A DNA stretch of 64,000 nucleotides. Origin: Vanrija pseudolonga. Its lineage: Eukaryota; Basidiomycota; Tremellomycetes; Trichosporonales; Trichosporonaceae. Below, one piece after another: positions 12,201 through 23,822 of the stretch. The translations under genes were made by a program, and so were the position numbers. The first letter of the stretch is position 1. Each line of letters begins with the position of its first letter. The DNA is taken from contig NC_085850.1 in NCBI RefSeq assembly GCF_020906515.1, positions 3,038,001 through 3,102,000 of the forward strand, written 5' to 3'. The notes beneath the pieces are model-generated. The model was not told the origin of the DNA and did no database searches. It was given only the letters and a program-made list of their open reading frames with translations.

Positions 12201-13289
12201 CGATGTAGTAGTACACATCCGAGGGCAGAATGGACCCCAGAGTGGTGAAAGCGTCGGTTGGGTACTTTGCCACTGGACACGCGTGTGAGCTCAGATCCAG
12301 TGCGCCGCAGCGCCGGCAACTCACGTCGCTCGCGACCCCTCCATTCCTCATAGACGTCCCAGTCGAAGCAGCCATGGCAAGCTTCTCGCGTGCCTTCGCG
12401 GACACGGGTCATACGCGCCAAAGCCCATCTGAGCAGCCACGCGAGCTCATGATCGCTTGCAAACTTGACGTCCTGGAGGAAGTTGTCGTGGGCTGACTTT
12501 GGGGGTGTACGCGACGAGGTCCTGAAGGAGGGAGGTCTCAGCGGCGCACAGACCAGACATTGTGAGCACCCTGGAACTTACCGAACGGTTTTGACAAACG
12601 ACTGAATGAACATTTTAAGTCGCGTTTGGTTTAGCTCGAGGCTCTGGTTGGAGAAGAGCATGGGCGTGTCGAGCGCTGTGCCCCGTTAGTATGGTCCTGG
12701 AGCCGCCTAGCCCGCCTGTGCTCACCCCTGCGCCCCAGTTCGGCGCCAACATCGCGAATGATGCGCGCGACCTCGTCGAGGCCGAGAATGACATTCTTGC
12801 CAGCTCCGCCGAGGAAGCCATATGGCCTGGGTGCGTTTGGGTCTTCGGTCACCGACGCCGAGTCCGAAGCAACAAAGGTCTGGGCGCTGAGCGGGACATT
12901 TGTGGTTAAGAACGAGTACTGGAGCGGCAGCAGCGTCTGGGCTGAAGCCGAGGGGGTAAGATCCGACTGAGCCCCCGGCGAAGTTGGGGCATTGACGGTA
13001 CGGGGTGAGCTGAAGCTGAAGTGTGGTGTTAGCGACATGCAGAATGAAGATAGCATTGTCAATGAAGGAGGATACGAGGACTCGTGTTAAGGCCTTGTGC
13101 TCGCACTCACCCAGGTACAGTGCCAAACTCGCCCACACTTGCGCTGGGAGGAACAGCGCTTGAGCCGTTCCAGGTCTTGGCTAGACCGAGCACTCGCCTG
13201 TCGCCGGCAGTCGGGGAACCGGTCACGAGCACTGCTGGCGCGCGATCCCTCTTGGGCGGCTGGTGAGAGCGAGAGAAGAGGGAAGGCAT
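9275..13289 (-). CDS. MSB1/Mug8-type morphogenesis protein (Rho signalling, cell polarity)
   Basis: A long multi-exon gene encoding roughly 1,200 residues. It starts MPSLFSRSHQPPKRDRAP at 13289. The N-terminal half carries the MSB1 core, related to RhoGAP folds: PYGFLGGAGKNVILGLDEVA, DELG-like helices, SHLSGLTPHSLASLFAPLLF and FVKAASATEHLLLSYIRS. Yeast Msb1 links Cdc42/Rho1 signalling to bud emergence at the cell cortex, and the fungal family is conserved. A middle segment (WALIEYRARPNHPEEQ, DIYFLFEERVPLDYQ) also fits the family. The C-terminal 500 residues are basic, then Ser/Pro/Asp-rich and disordered, ending in EEEEEEGY. Introns are short; for example, the last lies near 9303-9339 and another near 10264-10317 joins EKWM to DILIANGARP. 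No catalytic arginine finger could be identified by eye, so GAP activity is not claimed. Confidence 0.8.
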
Positions 13290-16200
13290 GGTGGTGGCGG
13301 CAGCAGCAGCAGGAGAGTTGGTGAGCGAGGTGTCGTGCTGGCGTCTAGAAGACTAGGCTGGAGCGACAGAGCGGGAACGCAGGCGGCAACGTCCCCTCCA
13401 CTCTGTTGAGCACCGAGCAGTGTTGTTGTGGCCGCCAAGGATGTGCTGTGTCGCGTTCCTCGCGGTCCTTGGGGGTTGGGGGTTGGAGTCGGAGGGACGA
13501 GCAAGGGAGGGAATGCGGGGTACAGTACAGCAGCACCGGATCACTGGTAGTGGTGGTGCGGGCGTACGATGTGACGAGCGAGGGGGGATGCAAGGTCGAT
13601 GAAGTGCGTTTGTGCGTTGCGCTGCTGCACTGAGCTGAGCGAGCGCTGAGCTGTGCGCGAGTGATGGCTCGCTCGCGGGTGAATCGAGTAGCTCGGGCCT
13701 AAGGAGCGTGGGGTGGCCGGTGCGCGCGTTGTGCTGCCTGCGTCGCGTTGGGACCAAAGGGATGGGCGCGGGGCGGGGAGGGGGGAGGGGTGTTGCCGTG
13801 CCGCAAGCGCGTGCGTTGTGAAGGGCGTGATGTGCGTGTCGGTCAAGTGGACAATGTCGACAGCGACGTCGACGACGACAACGACTGATGGAGAATTGTC
13901 GATGCTGCTGCAGCTGCTGCTATACAGAGCGGTGTGAGCTTGGTTGATGCTACTTTGTGCAAGGCGTCGTAACGTCCAACAACATGGACCTGTGACACAC
14001 CTTGGCTGGCCCAGCGGCGACGGCGCAAACGTAAAGAGAGTACGACGAGGGGGGAGGGGGAGGAGGAAGGGGGGAAGGAGGGAAGGGCAAGGCAAGGCGA
14101 GGCTAGGCTACTAGGTAGGTCTAGGTAGGTGGTGGTTGCCAGTGAGTGAGTGGGTGCAGGCGGAGGAGGCGGCGGAGGAGGCGTTCGGCGGCGGCGGCGG
14201 CGGCGGCACGGGCAAGGGTAATGATGGAGATCGCATGGGCCAGACTCAAGCTGCATGCTGTTGGCAGTTGAGTCGCGTCCAAGGCAGCAGCACCAGCAGC
14301 ACCAGCAGCAGCACCAGCAGCAGTCCTCGTCTCGACACTGTCCGTCTGTCCGTTCCCGGTTGCATCCACTTCCCCTTGCTTATTACCCCTTGTGCCAGGA
14401 ACACGACCACCATTGTACCGTGGGTCAGTCTCCAGGTGCAGAGCAGAGGAGAGCAGCAGCGGGCGGTTGTTGCCTGGGTGCTGCTGCAGCTAGTGGGTAT
14501 TGGTTCCCGACAGATGTTCCCTCTTGTGCCCGCTGGCCGTTGGGCGTCCATGGCCCTGTAAAGTCCCTGAAGGCGACAACTCTGCCGTCGCGCGCCAGCA
14601 CCAAGTTGCCACCAGCTGCCACCACTTGCCTGCAGGGCCCAATTCGCCCTTTTGCCTGCCCGTCCATGGCCGCGCGACCAACTAACTCTCTGCCGACAAT
14701 GCGCCCACTCGCACATGAAACGTCATCCCGCGCGGTTGAAACGGCAAGTACAATGAGCCTACCTTCCCGTTCGAGCGACACCCGCGGCGCGTACTCGCAC
14801 GCGAGTCTGCAACATCTTCTCCTAGCTCCTTCTCCTGGCTGCCAGCGAGAGCATGCGAGCAGCAACGAGCAGAGCTAGTCGGGGCTCACGACATACATGT
14901 GCTGCACGCTGCATACCGCGTGTACGGCCATGGACAAACAACCCCCTTGGCATGCAGTGTTCAAAAGGGACCTGCGTTTCGAACCTTGGCGACGACCATG
15001 CTGCTCCAAGCAAGCGCAGGCATGGCAGTCGGGACGGCAGACCATGCAGACGAGCTATGTAGCTAACTGGCCAGGGCAGAGTCGGACGAGGCAACAAGCG
15101 TTCCCCGAACGCCCGCCGACGCCACTTCAGATCCCTCCGCCTCCTTGCCCCGGCTACCCCGCCGCCGTCGCAGCCCAGCCCAGCCCCGGCCCCAGCAAGC
15201 AGACATGCAAACCTGGCAAACCTTGCTCCTCTGCACGCGGCTTGGCGGCGCCGCGGCGCAGACTCGCCGACGAGGGTCCTTTGGACAGGCGAGCTCGAGC
15301 TCCTCTCATTCCGTCCAGCCCATTGACACGCGTCCGGAGAAACCATCAGCGACGAGCTGCCGACCGACTGCGATCGAGGCTGTCGGCAGCGCGCGAGACG
15401 CGGCGAGCGCGGCGAGATCGGGCGCGTACGCGAACCCGATAAGCATTTCGCGTCCCGCACGCGCCCGTCCCAGAAAGAGACAATGGCCTCCCTGTTGACC
15501 TTTGGATGGCACACACACCTGCACTAGTAGTCGCCGCGCGCGCGACGGGTTGTCACCTCGCGACCCGACGACGAGTGCCGGCATGCTCGCCGGTGTCAAC
15601 TCTCGTCACCACCCTGACGTGTTTCGCGTCGATGCTGTCCCTTGGCAACGAGCACGAGGGAGCGAGCAAGAAAGAGCAAGAAATCATGCGCGTGACGGCG
15701 ACGCGTCGCGACACATGCCTGGTTGGGATGTGAGAGCTTGGGAGCAGGGACCAGACACGCGCTGGGAAGGTGGGAGCGCGATGACGGGGGTATGACTCGT
15801 ATGGCACCCAACAACTCGCAGCGAATTTGATGTTGGCACCGACTCGTGACCTTGCCGTGAACGCCGTGACCGAGGTTGTGGCCAGCCGTCCACCATCGAG
15901 TGGCTAGGTACAGTAGTGGACGTTACTTCACGATGCTCCGGGCTAAGCGTTGACCGAGGACAGGACGCCGTGGCGCTGACCTCGGTGTGTGTAGTAAAGT
16001 GCGCAGTAATGTGCGAAGGAAGCTGACATTGAAGCGAGGCTCGGTGGTCGCGAGCACCGCTTGCCCGCTGCATACGATGCATTGTCGCCGCTTGGTGATC
16101 ATGGTGGGCCGCACTGATTCGCTGCTGGGCCGCCGCTCATTGTGATGGAGCCGCACATGTCATATCCCGCAGCCCCCCCCCGCAGGCCGCAGGCTCATAG

Positions 16201-17500
16201 CCTTAGGTCAGCGTTCACTGCGCCAGTGACCGAGGCAGCCGCAGTAGCCAACCTCGCCGCCGTCATAGTGGAGCAAGCGACGACGCACGTTTCCCTGAGC
16301 AGTGCTGTGGAGTATGGTGCAGTGGTGTGCGGTGTTCTAACGGCCGACTCGACGCGGTGGTATGCTATGTTATGAATTGCGGCGTTCAGTGAGCAGTGGT
16401 GCGGCATGCATGATTGATAGTGGGCTACAGTCCAACAGTGGTGCCCGGTGCACTACGGCAATTGCACCCAATGCACTCCAGCATGCAGCATGCCTCACCA
16501 TCACGAGGGGAAGAAGAGTGTTTTTCCGACCAAGTGACGACTATTTCGACGGCGGCGGCGGCCCACACAGCCCACACTCTGACTGACTGTTTCGGTGGTC
16601 GCCGACGGGCCGAACTGACTCATCCTTCGCGTACACTGAGCGAGGCCCCTGGGCAGTGCCCATTACTAGTAGCATCACGTGACGTATTCTTCCACCCAAA
16701 CCACCACCCCATGCACCCCACTGGGTGGCTCGGTGATCGGGCTCGGTCTCCCGCGGCCGGGCCGACGACTGCAGCAGAGCAGCGCAGCGTAGGCGCTGGG
16801 TAGTGTGGTCGTATGCTCCAAGTCATCGTGACCCCCAACAAGCAACGATAAAGGATGATGCATGGAAAATTACATGTTGGCTTGTCTCACTCGCTCAGTC
16901 TCTCTCTCTCACGCTCCCAAACGTCGGATCGTCGCTAGCGTTGTCATAGCTAGCTTTGCTCGCACCGCCCGCACCGCCACCACCCACCACCACTGCACCA
17001 CCACTCCCACCAACACTACACTTTTCCGGCGCCCCGCCCTGCCAGTGACGGGCCTCGCATCAGTCACAATAGTGTGCTCAGCGGCGTCTTCCCTCCGGCG
17101 GAATCAAATCTAGTGGTCCCCCGTCTTCCTGCACCTCCACCCGACCTCGGTCTCAGCTTGTCAGGAGTTCTGCCCAGTGTTATCAAGCAGCCACCAGCAC
17201 ACACTGCCATCCGCCCCTCCTCCTCTTTCGACGCTACTCTTCCATCTTCACACACAACACTCCATCGCACAATCCCTTTATCTTGACATTGCGACAGTAG
17301 CCTCGAACGCGTCACATACCCAGTAATCGCGTCGACGCACGACACTAGCCCACCTGCAACACCCCACCCCCCCCACCACCAGGCCATCCACCCACCCACC
17401 GCTTGGCCTCACGCGTCCTTCCTCGGCGATCTGCCGCAAGTTTATCCACAACATCAACTCCTCTCACATCTCCTCTCACCACCACCCCAATCCTCTCACC
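13290..17500. other. Long gene-poor spacer with simple repeats
   Basis: 4.2 kb between two divergent genes with no recognisable coding exon. It contains GGC and CAG-type simple repeats near 14187-14325, purine-rich G/A stretches (14040-14100), and a CT/CAC-rich final 500 nt (16880-17500) that is evidently the promoter/5' UTR of the DsbA-like gene. Frames in the interior are Arg/Ser/Pro-rich on both strands and show no splice-consistent structure. A noncoding RNA or a fast-evolving gene could be missed here. Confidence 0.5.
14187..14325. repeat. GGC and CAG/CACCAG trinucleotide repeats
   Basis: A GGC run at about 14187-14208 is followed by an imperfect CAGCAGCACCAG array at about 14283-14325. 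Both lie in noncoding DNA. Confidence 0.85.
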
Positions 17501-18616
17501 ATGACCAACGCCGTCCGGTCTCTCAAGATTGACGTGACGGTAAGCATACGACCCCCTCTACCCAGTGGCCAAACAGCTCACGTGCCTGCCAGTCGGATGC
17601 CCTCTGCCCGTTTTGTCTGCTCGGATTGAAGCAGCTCGAACTAGGTGCGCCAACCGGACAATAACGGGCTACACAACTCCACGTACTCACACTCATCGCA
17701 GCAATTGCGCGTTACCGCGAGAAGCACGCCGAGTCGCTTGACATCAACATCCGGATCCACCCATTCCAGCTCAACAATATGTTGGCAGACGAGCCAGAAA
17801 GCCGCGAAGAATGGGGCGTCCGCAAGTTTGGCCCCGAGCGCTTTGCCGCCGTACGCCAGTGCTTGAACGACAAGTTCGCCACCGTCGGCCTGCCTGAGAT
17901 GTGAGTTGCGCTGCACCCTCGCCACGGAGTCGTCTGGCATTTTGTGGCAGTGCCCAGAAGCGGCGGTTAGGCGGCGCCGGCCGCCGACCGATGACACTGG
18001 AGCGGCGAAGACCCTCAAGTGTACACGCGTTGGGTACACCACTCTTTGTGGGCACCCAAGCTACGCTACTCAGCCCCGCTACTGCTGCTGCTGCCTGCAT
18101 CTACACCCCGTGCATGGATCCGCCGATCCCACTTGTCACCCATGCTGACTCAATCACAGTGCCCGTGGAGGAGAAATCTCGTCGTCGCACCGCTCTCACC
18201 GCGTCACCGAGTACGCTGCCCACGTCAGGCCAGAGGTTCAGTTGCCACTGATCATGGACCTGTACGAGGCGCAGCACCTCGAGGGCATTGCCCCGTCGGA
18301 CAAGAACCTGCTCGCGCGCCTCAGCACCAAGCACGGTCTCTTTGCCACCGAGGACGAGGCACACGAATGGCTCGACTCGGACGCTTACGACATCGAGGTC
18401 CGCAAGGCGTACCAGCATGCCCAGAAGCAGGGCATCACCGGCGTCCCGTTCTTTGTCTTCCAGGACAAGTATGCCGCGTCCGGCGCCATGGGTGTCGACC
18501 AATTTGTCGACATTATCGGAGAAATCTTCAAGCGCGAGAAGGCCATGTCTCCGCAGCCGTTGACTGTCCACGAGGACCAGTGCAACATTAACGACATCGA
18601 CTGTTCCGAGCGTTAA
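17501..18616 (+). CDS. DsbA/FrnE-like thioredoxin-fold oxidoreductase
   Basis: Starts MTNAVRSLKIDVT, then after a 50-nt intron reads SDALCPFCLLGLKQLELAI. The CPFC pair sits where FrnE-type DsbA proteins carry their redox CxxC. Downstream the fold is completed by helical insert segments (LARLSTKHGLFATEDEAHEW, VRKAYQHAQKQ) and by the cis-proline loop GITGVPFFVFQDKYAASGA, diagnostic of this family. The C-terminus is an extension containing two cysteines (EDQCNINDIDCSER). FrnE-like proteins act as cytosolic disulfide oxidoreductases or 2-hydroxychromene-2-carboxylate isomerase relatives; the substrate is unknown. Introns follow DVT, the first helix (GAA CTA G/CA) and GLPEI. The region 17901-18163 is taken as one intron here but could contain a further small exon. 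Confidence 0.8.
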
Positions 18617-19106
18617 GACGCTTGCCTCCACGCCAGCGCTTGGTACGCTGCTCCGACCGACCCAACCGACCCGACTGCTCCTCCAGTCGTTACCCCTCCT
18701 CCGTTTCCCGCCACCACCATCCTTGTCCATCATCATCCCTTGGCGGCAAACCTAATCCACGGCCTCATCTGCCACCTGATCCGTCTTTATTGTCGCTGTA
18801 CGCGGCGACCCTGTTGTGGCTACGGCCTTGTCATAGTTTATATAGTAGTGTGATGACAATCATGCGTTAGAGTCAGCGGGGTGCAGTGCAGTGGGACGGT
18901 TGATCGTCACAAGTGCACTGACCGCCTGCGCGCCTGCGCCGAGGAACCAAACACGCCGAGCCCATGGTGCGTGCGACGTGCGAAGTTGGCGCTGCGGTGT
19001 GCGTCTCTGCCCCTGCCGATCCTCACTCAACGTGTCGACGACAATGTTGACCATTGTCCGCTCTTCTCTTCACATTACTACTACTCTTCACCCCACTGCC
19101 TGCAAC
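18617..19106. other. Spacer before the SUMO-like array
   Basis: About 490 nt: 3' UTR of the DsbA-like gene (CT-rich, with TTATATAGTAGTG near 18838) followed by the upstream region of the first SUMO-like gene, including a CTCTTCTCTTCACATTACTAC tract just before the start. No coding exon is evident. Confidence 0.5.
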
Positions 19107-19703
19107 ATGCCGCCGACGAGGCCACACGCCAAGCGTGAAACCAAGCCGGCGCCGTACGTCCTCAGCGCGGAGCAGCGCCGCCGTCCGCTCCAGAGACGCC
19201 GCCTCGACACCACGCCAGCAGGCGACGGCGAGGACATCAAGCCAAAGGTGCACGCCGCGGTGCGCGGTATCGACTTCAAGAGCGGCGCCCGCGGCGATAC
19301 CCGCACACACGCCAACCACCGCCGCGCTCGCCCGCCGGCCACCCTCCCGGCGCGCGTCCGCGTCCCGCACGAGTTCGCAATCACGCTGCAGGGGAGCAAG
19401 GGGCACACGGCTTACCGGATAAAGCACCACGTCACCCCCGGAGAGGCGGTCGGGAGCGTCAAGGGGTGGATGTGTCGGCGGTTCGGGTATGATCTTGGGT
19501 CGTTGCGGTGGGTGCGGGGTGGTGTCGGGCATGGTGAGGAGAGGCGATGGCTAACGCCCGCAGCCTCGTGTTCGACGGCCAGGTCTGCGCCAACGACGAG
19601 ACGATGGCCTCCCTGGGCGTCGAGGAGGGCGACGTGCTGGAGGTGTACCTTGAGCGTGCGTGTAGGGCCGCGCGGCGCTGACGGGGCAGAGATTGGTGGC
19701 TGA
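19107..19703 (+). CDS. SUMO-like modifier 1, ends EQIGG
   Basis: Three exons (19107-19507, 19564-19655, 19690-19703) encode 168 residues. The tail is basic rather than acidic (KRETKPAPY, RRRPLQRRRLD) and contains GEDIKPKVHAAVRGIDFKSG. The ubiquitin-fold part runs from PHEFAITLQGSKGHTAYRIK to EEGDVLEVYLEQIGG. The last five residues equal those of mature budding-yeast Smt3, and the stop follows GG directly, so no proteolytic maturation would be needed. The two upstream introns typical of the family (before the 113-nt and 44-nt exons) are absent, and the first coding exon is contiguous. An upstream ATG near 19044 is in frame, but the AACATG at 19107 matches the start contexts of its neighbours. 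Confidence 0.88.
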   Translation: MPPTRPHAKRETKPAPYVLSAEQRRRPLQRRRLDTTPAGDGEDIKPKVHAAVRGIDFKSGARGDTRTHANHRRARPPATLPARVRVPHEFAITLQGSKGHTAYRIKHHVTPGEAVGSVKGWMCRRFGYDLGSLRWVRGGVGHGEERRWLTPAASCSTARSAPTTRRWPPWASRRATCWRCTLSVRVGPRGADGAEIGG

Positions 19704-20193
19704 GCGCGGGATGGCAGGGTGGGGGTGGAGTGTGTGCGTGTGTGTGGTGCGAGCGAGGACAGTATGTGTGCTTGTGCACCGGTTATGAAGACGTATTGGG
19801 TCGATACTGCGTCGGTGCTGCTGGTGTTGCTGGGCATGGTTGGGTTGAGCGCGCACCAGGGTGGACGGCGTGGCTGGCTGGGTTGGGCGTCGGTGCCGCA
19901 GTATTGCTGCATGGGGCTGGCTGCAGCGGAGGGCGGCGGGGCGATCATGAGCATAGGGCGCAGCTCGCTCGCAGGTCGAGCCTTGAACCGTCGCAACGCT
20001 AGATATCTGCTTTCTCAACTATCAAAGACGAGTGCCATGGAGCTAGCTGCCGAGCTGCCTCAAACGCTGCACAGGGTGCCGAGCAAGTGCCACACTCACC
20101 AATCCAGCCGCTCCAGTCGTCACCCACCTTACCAAACCACACACCACATCTCCACCACATCACCTTGCACCTACCTGCACCACAACACCCACA
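19704..20193. other. Spacer in the array
   Basis: About 490 nt, first GT-rich (TGTGTGCGTGTGTGTGG near 19730) and then, from about 20080, CA/CT-rich up to the start codon. No separate exon is supported. Confidence 0.5.
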
Positions 20194-20942
20194 ATGTCCT
20201 CGCCCATGGAGGAGGACCGTGATCTCCACCCACGCTGGGGCACGCCTGCGACCCCCGCCACCCCACCCAAGCCCGACCACACGCAGGCCCACGCGCGCGA
20301 CTACGCGGCGCTGCAAACCCACCTGCGGCACTCATACCTCTTCACGCCGCTCCGCGAGGCGCGCGGCAACACGTCGTACTCTGCCAACTCTTCAAACACG
20401 TCCAAAGACGAGCACAAGCCCCGCGTCGAGGACCGCTACGCCCCCGCCCAGGCGTCGCGCAACGTCGCGTTCCGCCGCGTGCCCCAGGAGCCGGGCCACC
20501 ACTACCATGGCGGTGAGCGTGCCATGGTCGACGAAGAGCTGACGCCAGGCGCTCATCCGCGTCCCCCCAGGCCGGACGAGTTCCCAATCAACCTACAGGG
20601 CTCGGTCGACGGGCGCGGTACGAGCATCAAGTACCATACCTTCCCGCGCCAGCGCGTCGAGGGGCTCAAGGTGGGTGCCGGTGGGGGCGGGGCTGACGAC
20701 GTAGCGCTGGCTCCACTTCAAGTTTGGCTACCGCCTCGAGGAGCTCCGGTGAGTTTGAGCTTTGGGAGGAGGTATGCATAGCTAGCTCACACACGCCAGC
20801 CTCGTGTACGACGGGCGTATCCTCCATGACCGGGACACGATGGAGCAGCTCGGTGTCGAGGCGGGCGACTTTATTGACATCGTCCTCGAGCGTGCGTGTG
20901 TGTGCGGGTTGCGGGTGCTGACTTGCAGAGCTTGGTGGATAG
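20194..20942 (+). CDS. SUMO-like modifier 2, ends EQLGG
   Basis: Exons 20194-20512, 20549-20670, 20705-20748, 20800-20891 and 20929-20942 give 196 residues. The 120-residue tail is Pro/His/Arg-rich and lacks the DIKP signature seen in most sisters; the nearest thing is DEHKPRVEDRY. The domain reads EFPINLQGSVDGRGTSIKYH, then WLHFKFGYRLEELRLVYDGR and EAGDFIDIVLEQLGG. The first intron shows competing acceptors (CTGACGCCAG and a later CCCCAG); only the first keeps the frame. The last exon is the 14-nt diglycine exon. Confidence 0.87.
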
Positions 20943-21214
20943 CGCGGGGTCAGAGAGCAGTATAGCGGAGGAGACGGGTGGGGTAGTCTTGTCGACGTAT
21001 GCATGTAGTTTGTGAGCTGTGACTGGAGTGCTGGAGCATGTCACGACGCTGGTGCCGTCGCCGCCGCCGCCGATGTTGGCCACCCGCGACTGATTTCAAC
21101 GCGTCACCCACTCGTCTCGTTTCACATCTCACCACTCCGTCCCATTCGACCTTTGTTCCCACCAGCTAGTTACTTGGATCACACGCACACACACACACGA
21201 CTGCAGCGCCCGCC

Positions 21215-21973
21215 ATGCCCGTAACCACGCGGGCCACCGCGGCCGCCATCGCCCAGGTCGAGGCCGAGGCCAAGCCCGAGCCGCGCTCGTCTTCGCCCCC
21301 GTCGTCGCCGGCCCCGGGCCAATCCCCCAAGCCCGACCTGGCGGATCTGAAGCCTACTCACCTTCACACTCGTACCACGGAGGAGCACGAGGACGCCCCG
21401 GACGACTCGATCGCGGACACCAAGCCCAAGATTGACGGCCTCGAGCCCGAGCGCGTCGACTTCCAGCGCGTGGTGATTGAGAGCGAGACGCATGCGCCCC
21501 AGGACGCGGCGCGCGAGCACAAGGCCCGTGAGCGTGAGTAGCCCCAGGTTTTACCTTCCATCGAGGCGCTCTTTGACATCCATAGGCCGCCAGCATAATG
21601 GTAAGCGCACCAAGATCATCCTCCAGGGCAGCAACGACGGCCGCCCGTACACGAGTGTCGTCAATTGCTCCGGGAAAAACGCTATCAAGATGGTGAAGGT
21701 ACGGCTTGTGGTGGGCCACTCCCCACTGACAGCAGGACTACATCAACAAGAAGTTTGGGTACGGCATCCCCAAGCTCCGGTACGTACGACTCGTTCGCCG
21801 CGTCCTGACGCGCCAGGCTGCTGTACGACGGCAGGATCCTCCAAGACACGGACACGGTCGCGTGCCTTGAGCTCGAGGACGGGGACGTGATTGACGTCTA
21901 CCTTGAGCGTGAGGAGGCGTTGTGGGTCATGCTGACGGGCCCAGAGATCGGCGGAGCGGCGCACATCGCGTGA
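21215..21973 (+). CDS. SUMO-like modifier 3, precursor with tail after EQIGG
   Basis: Exons 21215-21533, 21586-21698, 21736-21779, 21817-21908 and 21945-21973 encode 198 residues. The tail begins MPVTTRATAAAIAQVEAEAK and includes DLADLKPTHLH and DTKPKIDGLEPERVDFQRV. The domain carries KIILQGSNDGRPYTSVVN, DYINKKFGYGIPKLRLLYDG and LEDGDVIDVYLEQIGG. Unlike most sisters, five residues (AAHIA) follow the diglycine, so conjugation would require a Ulp-type protease to expose GG, as for classical SUMO precursors. The first exon length (319 nt) equals that of gene 2, and the 113-44-92 pattern is intact. Confidence 0.88.
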
Positions 21974-22286
21974 AGCGGGGGCGACGACGCGGCCGGCCGG
22001 CCGATATGGCTGGTGGCGGTGAGGTGCTGGGTTTTAGGACATTTTGGTCCGCCTGCTGTTTGTTGACGACCTCATGCAGTCGATGTCACATGGCAAGGTC
22101 ACAACTGCACAGCAGAAAAACTCATTAACAGAGTCTTGAGCTGTGGATAATACCCCCAGCGGCAGAGGTGGAGCTGCGGCCTGGCTGACGGTGTTCCCCC
22201 ATCATTGATTTTATTGAATTCTCCCTCCCACTCGCCTGACTTGCTCATCTTCCTTCCACCAACCAACTCTCGCCCAGCAAAACGAC

Positions 22287-22774
22287 ATGCTCAAGGTCTG
22301 CATGAAGGACCTCATCGCTAAGGAACTCGCCATCCATGGTGCGCAGCATCAGACGGGACAAGAAGTCGTCCTTCGTTCCATCTCGACCAAACCAATCGAG
22401 TTCACCGCCAACAGCGTGCGCCGGTGTATGTCCTTCCTCGGTGGAACCAAGCTCATCCATCCCAGGGCACGGCGACCACATCCGCCCGAATGAACTCCGC
22501 GTCCACCTAACGTCCGAAGACATCGTAGTCACGCACACCCTCTCGCTCACGACCAGGTCGACATGCTGCGCCGTCAAGGTAAGCCCCCCGCCTTCCTCGC
22601 GCACTGACGCCAGCGATACCTGGAGCGCTTCTGCGGGTACGACTACGACAAGATCGAGTGAGCTACATGGACCATGAGTTCCTGAGCTCATACCGCAGTA
22701 TCGTCGTGCATGGAAAGGTTGCCGAAACGTGGGATATCTTGGGCGAGCTGTTGGTTGCGGGCCAGGTGGTGTAA
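22287..22774 (+). CDS. SUMO-like modifier 4, truncated, no diglycine
   Basis: Exons 22287-22425, 22466-22578, 22614-22657 and 22699-22774 encode 123 residues. The family exon lengths 113 and 44 are kept, and landmarks RYLERFCGYDYDKI and IVVHGKVAETWD align with the helix and following strand. However, the protein stops at GELLVAGQVV, before the last beta-strand and without the terminal diglycine exon. The tail is short (MLKVCMKDLIAKELAIHG), unlike the others, with no DIKP motif. It could be a decaying copy, or a non-conjugating SUMO-fold protein. The preserved reading frame across four exons argues against a dead pseudogene. Confidence 0.65.
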
Positions 22775-23029
22775 CTGTGGGTGTGGTGTGTATCAAGTAG
22801 AGGTCAGCGAGTGTTGCGTGTGCACAATAGTAGCGCTCCATCAGAGCCGTATGCATGCGTCATATGTTGTAGCCTGCTCATGTAGACAATACAGTAGACT
22901 GTCTCGCCCACTAAATCACCCTACTGGACGACGCGCGCTGCGCCGCCGTGCCACGCCAAAATCAGTCGCGCCCAACCACGACGTCATCACTTGTCTTCCA
23001 CCAACACTCCATCAGCAACAACACCAACC

Positions 23030-23595
23030 ATGTCAAAGAAGAAGAAGAAGGCCGCCCCCACTGACCCCCCGCCTGCACCGCCTGCACCGCCACACGCCCA
23101 CCCCTATCACCCCTACAACCTCCGCCCGCGCGCGCCGACCCGCGGTGCCCCCGGGGTGGACTTTGCCCGTCTCGCGTGGGGCGTCTACGAGGAGCGCCTG
23201 GAGCACGAGATCGTCATCAAGCTCCAGGGACTTAAAGGCGGAAATATCTACCACGACCGTATCCGCGTCGAGCCGGGCGAGACGGCGTGGCATGTCAAGG
23301 TGGGTACAGGCGGAAGGGTGGTTGTGGGGAGGAGGGGGAGCTGACGCCGCAGCGATACCTGTCCACGTACTGCGGCTACGATATGGCCGCCCTCCGCGTC
23401 GTGTTTGACGGGCGCGTCTTGTCCGACCTGACGACCTTTGCGGCGCTCGGCACGCTCGAGGGGGACGTGTTTGACGTGTCGTTGGGTGAGTGACCCTACA
23501 GTGCGGACTGCTGACGCTGTGCAGTTTCGAGTGGCGTTGGTGTGCAAGGCGGCGCGGGTGCTGGGGTGGATGGCGACCCGATTGTCGTGGAGTAG
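23030..23595 (+). CDS. SUMO-like modifier 5, atypical C-terminus with internal QGG
   Basis: Exons 23030-23299, 23353-23485 and 23525-23595 encode 157 residues. It starts with a lysine run (MSKKKKKAAPTDPP) and a Pro/His-rich stretch, then RGAPGVDFARL, a remnant of the G-DF signature. The domain reads EIVIKLQGLKGGNIYHDRIR, RYLSTYCGYDMAALRVVFDG and LEGDVFDVSL. The intron between the 44- and 92-nt exons is missing (fused 133 nt), as is the first one. The terminal exon differs: DVSLVSSGVGVQGGAGAGVD, then GDPIVVE. A Q-G-G is present, followed by 13 residues, but it is offset by about seven residues from the family position, so processing there is speculative. Confidence 0.72.
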
Positions 23596-23822
23596 GCTTG
23601 TACCGTGTCTTGGATGCCAACGAGGTAGAATGAGGAAGGCTCGGGTTACGTGTGCATGTTCTGCAGGCTCACCTCAGCTTGTCTGCTCACTGCGCCCCGA
23701 CTCGTCGCCATACGGGGTGACCGCATTCTTCCCCCTCTCTTCTTTCCACTCACCCACTCACCCGCCCACTCACCCAACCCACTCATGCATTACCAACCTC
23801 CCTCTGCCTGCCCATATCAACC

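Noticed and set aside
14246-14878. Long overlapping frames in the 13.3-17.5 kb gap
   Set aside because: Gln/His/Ser runs derive from CAG/CAC repeats, frames are open on both strands, and no splice-consistent gene or family motif emerges.
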